Position numbers and translations under genes: made by a program. From an uncultured Pseudomonadota bacterium (lineage in GTDB: Bacteria; Desulfobacterota_B; Binatia; UBA9968), in NCBI GenBank assembly GCA_946478635.1, contig CAMLCX010000114.1, positions 1-11,588 on the forward strand: a stretch of DNA of 11,588 bases. The letters are read 5' to 3'. Numbering within the stretch: position 1 is the stretch's first letter; each line of letters opens with the position of its first letter. Shown here piece by piece: positions 6,841-11,588 of the stretch. The notes below the pieces were generated by a model. It was not told where the DNA came from. It ran no database searches and saw only the letters and a list, made by a program, of their open reading frames with translations.

Positions 6841-9219
6841 ATGAATATCCAACAGATTCACACTTACTGCGCGATGTGCACCTCGCGGTGCGGCGTACTC
6901 GCTACCGTCGAAGACGGTGTATTAAAGAAGGTCAACGCCGATCCCGATCACCCGAACGGCTGCATCTGCGTCAAAGGTACCGCTGCCCCGGAAATCGTTT
7001 ATTCTGCCGACCGTTTGCAATACCCGATGAAACGCACCCGGCCCAAAGGAGAAAAAGATCCGGGCTGGGTGCGGATCTCATGGGATGAGGCGATGGAGCT
7101 AACCGTCTCTCGCCTCTTGGACATCAAATCCAGTTACGGGCCGGAAGCAGTGGTCTTTTCGCGCGCGACGCCGGCTGGAGGCTCATCCTCCGACTTCGAG
7201 CCCTGGCTGCAACGTTTGGCGAACGCCTACGGTAGCCCTAACCTCATGACCACTACCCATATCTGCAACTGGCATAGGAAGATCGGTCACCAGCATACTT
7301 ACGGCTTAGGGGAACCGTTGCCGGATTACGATAACGCCCGTTGCATTCTTCTCTGGGGCTTCAACCCCAACGTTTCCTCGCCCGCTTCCGCCGTTCGAAT
7401 CAGCCGAGCGAGAGCAAAGGGGGCCAAGCTCGTCGTTATCGACCCCCGCAAAGCTAGCATGGTCGATAAAGCGGATCACTGGCTGCGCGTCCGGCCCGGC
7501 AGCGACAACGCTCTCGCGTTGAGCATGATCCATGTACTGATCGACGAGGAACTGTACGACGCAAGTTTCGTCCGCGAGTGGACGAATGCGCCATTTTTGG
7601 TGCGTCAAGACAACGGACAACTGCTCACCGCTCAGGACCTCGCACAGGCAGACGACTCGGAGTCGTTCTTTGTTTGGGATGAAACGGATCGCGAACTTGT
7701 GAGTTATAGCGTCGAACGGGGGTTTGAAAAAGATAAACGACGAGCCGTGCTCGACGGCTCGTATCGAATCGCGCTTGCCGACGGCAAGATGGTTCAATGC
7801 CGGCCGGCGTTTGATTTGCTGAGGGAGTTGGCTTCCCGCTATTCACCCGAGAAGGCGGAGGAGGAGACCTGGGTGCCGGCAAACGATGTGCGCCAGGCCG
7901 CGCGGATGTTCGCCAGCCAAAAGCCCTCCTGCTACTTCACTTGGGTCGGGCTCGAACAGCATGCCGATGCGATGCAAATTAACCGGGCCGTTTGCGTGTT
8001 CTTCACGCTTACGGGTCAATACGATCAACGCGGCAGTAACGTGCTGTTTGCCACCACGCCCAACAATCCAATCATGGGGCAAGGTTTGCTTCCCAAAGAG
8101 CAAGCAAATCGGCGGCTCGGCTTACGCGAGCGTCCTCTCGGTCCCTCGGGTCTTTCCGGTTTAGTACAACCTTACGAGGTGTATCGCGCGATCCTGTCGG
8201 CACAACCTTATCCGGTCAAAGCGTTGGTTACTTCCGGTGGCGATACACTGCTCGGCGCTGGCGATCCTTTGCAGGGCAAAGCGGCGCTTGAGGCGCTAGA
8301 TTTTTACCTGCACATGGACATGTTTGCCAACCCAAGCGCCGCTTGCGCTGATCTTCTGCTGCCCGCGTCTACCTGCTGGGAGCGCGAGGCGCTGATGCCA
8401 TCCTTCGATACAGCCGAGGACACAAAAACATGGGCGCAGCTTAGGCCAGCGGTGGTCCAACCCATGCACGAGTCGCGGGCTGATCTGGCAGTGATCTTTG
8501 ACTTGGCCAAGCGGCTGGGGTTGGGCGAACACTTCTTCGACGGGAACATCGAAGCTGCCTACAACTACCAGCTTGCCCCCTCCGGTTTTACCGTCTCGCA
8601 ATTGCGAGAGCAGCCGATGGGTATGCGACACCCAGTGCGGACACGCTATCAGAAATATGCGGAGGTCGATGCTCAGACGCAAAGGCCTCGGGGGTTCCAA
8701 ACGCCCACACGCAAAATTGAGATTTTTTCGAACCGTTTCGCCCAAGCAGGTTACGCGCCGCTGCCGGTTCCCCAAGCGGCGTATGATAACAGTAACGGTC
8801 CCGGCGCGAGCGCCAACGAGTACCCGCTGGTGCTGACGTTTTTTAGAGTGGTGCAATTCTGCGACGATCAATACCGCAACATCCCGCGCCTACGACGTCA
8901 AGTGCGTGAGCCGTTCCTGGACATTCACCCGACTATGGCGTCTGCGTTGAACATTCAGGACGGTGAATGGGTAGCGGTTGAGACAGCTACCGGAAAAGTC
9001 AGGCTCAAGGCGAAATTCAATTTATTTCTGCACCCGAGCGTGGTCGCGACGCAATACGGTTGGTGGAACGGCTGTATGGAGTTGGATCTTCCCGGTTACG
9101 ACCCTTTTGGGCCTGGCGGTGCCAACGCTAATTTACTGGTTGCCAATGACGTCGTTGATCCGATCAGCGGCGCGGTGCCGCATCGCTCGCAGCGCTGCCG
9201 TGTTCGCAAAGAAAGTTGA
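6841..9219 (+). CDS. Molybdopterin (bis-MGD) oxidoreductase, DMSO-reductase family, with N-terminal [4Fe-4S]
   Basis: A 792-residue catalytic subunit of the DMSO-reductase superfamily. Cys10, Cys13, Cys17 and Cys43 (YCAMCTSRC, then CVKG) form the N-terminal [4Fe-4S] site. The first molybdopterin domains follow (WDEAMELT; LLWGFNPNVSSPAS; VVIDPRKA). Cys142 in HICNWH is at the place where the family's metal ligand usually lies, so Mo or W is probably bound by Cys. The C-terminal dinucleotide-binding domain (about 660-788) contains HPTMASALNIQDGEWVAVET and QYGWW. There is no twin-arginine signal, so it works in the cytoplasm. No small Fe-S subunit, membrane anchor or accessory chaperone is encoded nearby. 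Substrate unknown: acetylene-hydratase-like, formate-dehydrogenase-like and reductive dehydroxylase activities are all possible for this branch. ATG 6841 is 15 bp after the GNAT stop. Confidence 0.92.
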   Translation: MNIQQIHTYCAMCTSRCGVLATVEDGVLKKVNADPDHPNGCICVKGTAAPEIVYSADRLQYPMKRTRPKGEKDPGWVRISWDEAMELTVSRLLDIKSSYGPEAVVFSRATPAGGSSSDFEPWLQRLANAYGSPNLMTTTHICNWHRKIGHQHTYGLGEPLPDYDNARCILLWGFNPNVSSPASAVRISRARAKGAKLVVIDPRKASMVDKADHWLRVRPGSDNALALSMIHVLIDEELYDASFVREWTNAPFLVRQDNGQLLTAQDLAQADDSESFFVWDETDRELVSYSVERGFEKDKRRAVLDGSYRIALADGKMVQCRPAFDLLRELASRYSPEKAEEETWVPANDVRQAARMFASQKPSCYFTWVGLEQHADAMQINRAVCVFFTLTGQYDQRGSNVLFATTPNNPIMGQGLLPKEQANRRLGLRERPLGPSGLSGLVQPYEVYRAILSAQPYPVKALVTSGGDTLLGAGDPLQGKAALEALDFYLHMDMFANPSAACADLLLPASTCWEREALMPSFDTAEDTKTWAQLRPAVVQPMHESRADLAVIFDLAKRLGLGEHFFDGNIEAAYNYQLAPSGFTVSQLREQPMGMRHPVRTRYQKYAEVDAQTQRPRGFQTPTRKIEIFSNRFAQAGYAPLPVPQAAYDNSNGPGASANEYPLVLTFFRVVQFCDDQYRNIPRLRRQVREPFLDIHPTMASALNIQDGEWVAVETATGKVRLKAKFNLFLHPSVVATQYGWWNGCMELDLPGYDPFGPGGANANLLVANDVVDPISGAVPHRSQRCRVRKES

Positions 9220-9276
9220 ACCGTAAGTAGAATTAGATCATCTCGAAGTCGAAACTATTCCACGACAATCTCTTCG

Positions 9277-9297
9277 CTGCCTGCTTGCGGCAGGCAG
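9277..9297 (+). terminator. Possible rho-independent terminator after the molybdoenzyme gene
   Basis: CTGCCTGC pairs with GCAGGCAG to give an eight-base GC-rich stem plus a T-G wobble, with a loop of about three bases. It is followed by AAGTTTTG, a short T-run. It lies 58 bp after the stop at 9219, which suits the end of the SDR-GNAT-molybdoenzyme transcript. The T-tract is only four bases, so termination may be partial. Confidence 0.5.
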
Positions 9298-9659
9298 AAG
9301 TTTTGAAAAGCGGCATTGAAGGATGATTCCCAGACGGAAAAAGAGGATAAGTCCAATTATAGGAAAGGCCGACGGATTGAGTGCCGGAGTGAATACCAGC
9401 AGGGTGACGATGAGCCGAGAGTTTACAGGAGTTGCGGCGAGGAATTCGTACGGGTCGGCCAGCGGGAAGCGAAGAATTTCTAAAAATGATTTCAAGATTG
9501 ACCAGCTGTAAACTGGCGATTCGAAACCCGGGGCGTCCACCCAAGCACGTCTGATAAGAATTTGGTATTGTGTCCCCGGAATTCGCCCGTCAAACAGATG
9601 GAGCACTTAGAAGCTGCGCCAAAGAGATCATTTTGCATTTTTAGGAGAAGACGTTTAAC

Positions 9660-9684
9660 CACACGGCACAAAGATCACAAAAAG
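9660..9684 (+). repeat. Three degenerate CACAAAG-type direct repeats
   Basis: Units CACACGG (9660-9666), CACAAAGAT (9667-9675) and CACAAAAAG (9676-9684) follow each other directly, preceded by TTTAAC. From memory, similar AACCACARAGNCACARAG arrays occur between genes in many bacteria. The last unit merges with AGGAGAGG, the ribosome-binding site of the methyltransferase at 9694. Confidence 0.5.
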
Positions 9685-9693
9685 GAGAGGAAT

Positions 9694-10467
9694 ATGTTCG
9701 AAGTCGCAGAAGCGTACGAAAAGCAGCGTGGCCGGTCGAGCAAGCTGTTAGCGCCGCCTTTTGCCGACTTTGCGAGAGTTGGCGGCGAGGTGCTCGATGT
9801 CGGATGTGGCACCGGCGCGCTCACTTTCGCCATCGCAAAGAATCCGGCAGTGTCGAAGATCGTCGGAATGGACTTGTCTGAAACCTTTCTCGCTTACGCA
9901 CGAACGAAGACCGCGGATCGACGGATTTGTTTTGAGCAGGGCGATGCGCAGAAACTACATTTTTCGGAGAACGCTTTCGATGGCTGTCTGGCTTTGCTTG
10001 TCGTTGGCTTCCTTCCTGACGCGCCAGAGGCCGCAAGAGAGATGCGCCGCGTGACAAAGCCCGGCGGGGTGGTGGCCACCGCATGGTGGGATAACAGCGT
10101 CGGCAATGAGCTTAATCAATCCCTGTGGGACGCGGCACGCTCGCTCGATCCCAAGGGGCTGCAGGTTAGCAGCGGCTTGAGTTTTTATGGCAGCGCAGAA
10201 ACGCTGTCTTCCTTGTGGGCTTCTGTCGGTCTGACAAGAATCGACGTAAAAAACATTGTGTTCCCGTGCGGCTTCGATTCATTCAACGATTACTGGCAAC
10301 CGCTCACCGAAGGCCAGGGGCCTGACGGGAATTATATCCGCGGTCTTTCCGAAGAACGGCGAGCGAGGTTGCGCGAGCGGCTGCGGGAAAACGTTTTCGG
10401 CAATCGTGAGGATGGCCCGTTTACGCTTCAGGCGAAAGCGTGGGCGGTTTGTGGAGTGGTGCCATGA
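9694..10467 (+). CDS. Class I SAM-dependent methyltransferase (Methyltransf_11/25 type)
   Basis: A 257-residue small-molecule methyltransferase. Motif I is LDVGCGTG at 34-41, D60 ends strand beta-2 (GMDLSE), GDAQKL is at 83-88, and TKPGGVVATAWW at 121-132 is the usual post-motif III stretch. The C-terminal half (about 135-257) is more divergent and probably forms the substrate cap. I start it at ATG 9694, where AAAGGAGAGG at 9681-9690 is an excellent ribosome-binding site; the in-frame ATG at 9562 has none and would add 44 Arg-rich residues not seen in the fold. Its stop overlaps an ATGA at 10464, and the next methyltransferase begins 54 bp on, so the two are probably cotranscribed. It is related to, but clearly diverged from, the proteins at 48 and 10522. 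Substrate unknown. Confidence 0.92.
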   Translation: MFEVAEAYEKQRGRSSKLLAPPFADFARVGGEVLDVGCGTGALTFAIAKNPAVSKIVGMDLSETFLAYARTKTADRRICFEQGDAQKLHFSENAFDGCLALLVVGFLPDAPEAAREMRRVTKPGGVVATAWWDNSVGNELNQSLWDAARSLDPKGLQVSSGLSFYGSAETLSSLWASVGLTRIDVKNIVFPCGFDSFNDYWQPLTEGQGPDGNYIRGLSEERRARLRERLRENVFGNREDGPFTLQAKAWAVCGVVP

Positions 10468-10521
10468 AGATGGGAAAAGGCCGTTGGAATGCGATCGGGA
10501 TTTATCGGGCAGGAGATACGA

Positions 10522-11355
10522 ATGACTGACGAAGGGAAGCAACAGCGCGAAGAAAGCCTACGCGTATTCAGCCAAGCTGCCACCATTTATGACCGGGTCG
10601 GACCGGGAATATTTTCTCACTTCGGTCAACGGCTCGTGGATGTTGCCGAAATCGCTGCCGGCGCCAATGTGCTTGACGTAGCGGCAGGAAGAGGCGCGTT
10701 GTTGTTTCCAGCAGCCGCTAAGGTCGGACCTACCGGACGTGTTACCGCCATCGACTTTTCGCCGGATATGGTGCGCGAGACAGCTAAAGACATTGAGGCC
10801 AGAAAACTAAGCCACGCTGATATCCGTCAGATGGATGCGGAACAAATGACTTTTTCCGATGAGTCGTTCGATCATGTGTTATGCGGCTTCGCCCTTTGGA
10901 TGTTTGCTGAACCCGCGCGCGTTCTCCAGGAATTTTACCGTGTGCTCAAGCGCGGCGGGCGTGTCGCGCTTAGTACTTGGGCGGTGGACAATCCGTTCCA
11001 ACTTTGGTGCAATGAAGTGCTGCGGCCGTATGCGCCGGCACCCGCGTCAACAGCAGCAGCTTCGAAGAACGCTCCCAAGTTCGATACGCCATCGCAGTTA
11101 GACACGGCTCTACACCAAGCCGGTTTCCAAAATATCCGAATCACCGTCGAAGAAAATGATTTCGTCTATGCCAGTGAAGAACAATATTGGCAATCTCTCT
11201 GGTCGGCCGGGATACGGCGGCAACTGGAGAAGATGACTCCGGCACTGCTCGACCAGGCCAAGAGCGAAGTGTTTCGAAAGTTGCATGCGATCAAGAAGCC
11301 CGACGGCTTTCACAAACTGAATCGCGCGTTAATCGCCGTGGGGAGCAAGACCTAA
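10522..11355 (+). CDS. Class I SAM-dependent methyltransferase (UbiE/Methyltransf_11 type)
   Basis: A 277-residue cytoplasmic methyltransferase of the UbiE/COQ5-like kind. It opens with FSQAATIYDRVGPGIFSHFG, typical of this group. Motif I LDVAAGRG is at 51-58, with Ala-Gly-Arg where the commonest form is Gly-Cys-Gly-Thr. D78 (AIDFSPDM) binds the SAM ribose, MDAEQMTF is at 104-111, and LKRGGRVALSTW is at 142-153. The C-terminal part (QYWQSLW and beyond) is the variable substrate region. ATG 10522 is chosen because AGGAG at 10511-10515 lies six bases upstream; an ATG at 10489 lacks such a site. It follows the methyltransferase at 9694 closely, resembles the truncated one at 48, and precedes a gene running off the window. 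UbiE itself acts on quinones, but this protein should not be called ubiE on this evidence. Confidence 0.92.
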   Translation: MTDEGKQQREESLRVFSQAATIYDRVGPGIFSHFGQRLVDVAEIAAGANVLDVAAGRGALLFPAAAKVGPTGRVTAIDFSPDMVRETAKDIEARKLSHADIRQMDAEQMTFSDESFDHVLCGFALWMFAEPARVLQEFYRVLKRGGRVALSTWAVDNPFQLWCNEVLRPYAPAPASTAAASKNAPKFDTPSQLDTALHQAGFQNIRITVEENDFVYASEEQYWQSLWSAGIRRQLEKMTPALLDQAKSEVFRKLHAIKKPDGFHKLNRALIAVGSKT

Positions 11356-11410
11356 ATATTCAGAGACCGAAGCGAGCGCATCTGGGAGTGCGGGCTGGAG
11401 AGATCGACAA

Positions 11411-11443
11411 TCTTTCTTTTCGTTCTTCGCGTCTTGGCGCGAC
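11411..11443 (-). repeat. Degenerate decamer repeat (GCGCCAAGAC-type)
   Basis: On the minus strand this reads as three ten-base units in exact phase: GCGCCAAGAC, then GCGAAGAACG, then AAAAGAAAGA. It resembles the GCGAAGACGC-style intergenic decamer arrays I remember from several bacterial groups. It lies between the methyltransferase ending at 11355 and the partial gene at 11517. I see no function. Confidence 0.4.
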
Positions 11444-11516
11444 CAATTTGAATCGCATGTAGAAGTTGTTGCGAAGAGAGTGGTAGAGATCAAAACCTGA
11501 TAAGGGGACGAACATT

Positions 11517-11588
11517 ATGCCACCAGTTGAACCGATCAAGGCCAAGCGCGCCGGTGTCGGATTGCGCGCCTGCGACCATGACCGCGTG
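11517..11588 (+). CDS. Start of a gene running off the window; possible DUF692/MNIO oxidase
   Basis: ATG 11517 opens a frame of 24 codons to the window edge, preceded by AAGGGG at 11502-11507, nine bases upstream. The residues begin MPPVEPIKAK and continue RAGVGLRACDHDRV. The stretch AGVGLRAxxxxxV resembles the first strand of DUF692 proteins (multinuclear non-heme iron oxidases, MNIO), which often start with GVGLRAPHY-like sequence. DUF692 enzymes such as MbnB and TglH modify Cys or Asp residues in ribosomal peptides. The usual His just after GLRA is here two residues late (DH), so the match is incomplete. With only 24 residues this is a hint, not an assignment. It starts 161 bp after the previous gene, so it may have its own promoter. 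Confidence 0.5.
   Translation, partial: MPPVEPIKAKRAGVGLRACDHDRV

Larger units (their letters stand above)
9220..9693. other. 474-bp intergenic region without a supported gene
   Basis: Between the molybdoenzyme stop and the next methyltransferase I find a GC-rich hairpin (9277-9297), a hydrophobic open frame on the minus strand without a ribosome-binding site (9238-9606), a GTGTCCCCGGAATT sequence like those near RAYT-type transposons (9559-9583), and three CACAAAG-type repeats (9660-9684) that run into the ribosome-binding site of the next gene. A + strand frame reaches back from 9694 to an ATG at 9562, but those 44 codons look like read-through of this spacer. A promoter for the downstream genes may lie here, but I see no convincing -35/-10 pair. 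Confidence 0.6.

Noticed and set aside
8296..8871. 191-codon minus-strand frame inside the molybdoenzyme gene
   Set aside because: Antisense shadow of a clear, conserved coding sequence with all family motifs.
9238..9606. 122-codon minus-strand frame with a hydrophobic middle
   Set aside because: It starts with GTG, has no ribosome-binding site, its 3' part is made of the hairpin at 9277-9297, and its tail is Arg-rich low-quality sequence. Kept only as a possible remnant.
9562..9693. N-terminal extension of the methyltransferase starting at ATG 9562
   Set aside because: No ribosome-binding site, and the 44 added residues are Arg/Lys-rich spacer translation; ATG 9694 has an excellent site and the family's normal start.
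10522..11355. Naming this gene ubiE/menG
   Set aside because: It shares the fold and SAM motifs, but I see no quinone-pathway neighbours and its motif I differs (AAGRG), so the specific name is not justified.
1..11588. CRISPR arrays, tRNA or rRNA genes, complete insertion sequences
   Set aside because: I looked for spaced direct repeats, tRNA-like cloverleaf ends, rRNA landmarks and transposase motifs and found none that hold up.

Overview
The window looks like bacterial chromosome from a moderately GC-rich, probably Gram-negative organism. Gram-negative is inferred from a lipoprotein-type signal on the hydrolase at 896 and from the general style of the protein families; I cannot assign a species. 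Every supported gene is on the + strand. The first 47 bases are not genomic. They match an Illumina index/Read-2 adapter, so position 1 is the raw edge of an assembled contig, the first gene is cut there, and its apparent GTG start lies inside adapter.

Layout. (1) 48-1792: a 5'-truncated small-molecule SAM methyltransferase, then a putative lipoprotein alpha/beta hydrolase. (2) 1947-4981: an array of three plant-COMT/acetylserotonin-type O-methyltransferase genes. The first is full length but has Gln where the family has its catalytic His. The second is canonical. The third is a decayed fragment with a one-base frameshift and no SAM-binding domain. A 51-codon gene for a very basic peptide, with a strong ribosome-binding site, sits between the first two. 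(3) 5135-9219: a tight SDR oxidoreductase / tandem-domain GNAT acetyltransferase / molybdopterin oxidoreductase unit with gaps of 35 and 15 bp, almost certainly one transcript. It is followed by a hairpin that could be a terminator and a 474-bp intergenic region holding CACAAAG-type repeats and perhaps mobile-element debris. (4) 9694-11355: two more UbiE/Methyltransf_11-type methyltransferases. (5) 11517 to the end: the first 24 codons of a gene whose start resembles the DUF692/MNIO family of peptide-modifying iron oxidases.

How it may fit together. Five intact or cut methyltransferases of two families, a reductase, an acetyltransferase, a hydrolase and a cytoplasmic molybdoenzyme with no partner subunits suggest tailoring or degradation of a small, possibly aromatic, hydroxylated compound. 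The short basic peptide plus a possible MNIO start leave open a ribosomally made, modified peptide (RiPP) locus, but that is speculative because the MNIO call rests on 24 residues and the peptide has no cysteine. The most solid unusual points are the His-to-Gln O-methyltransferase, the decayed paralogue beside it, the unannotated 51-aa gene, and the SDR-GNAT-molybdoenzyme operon.
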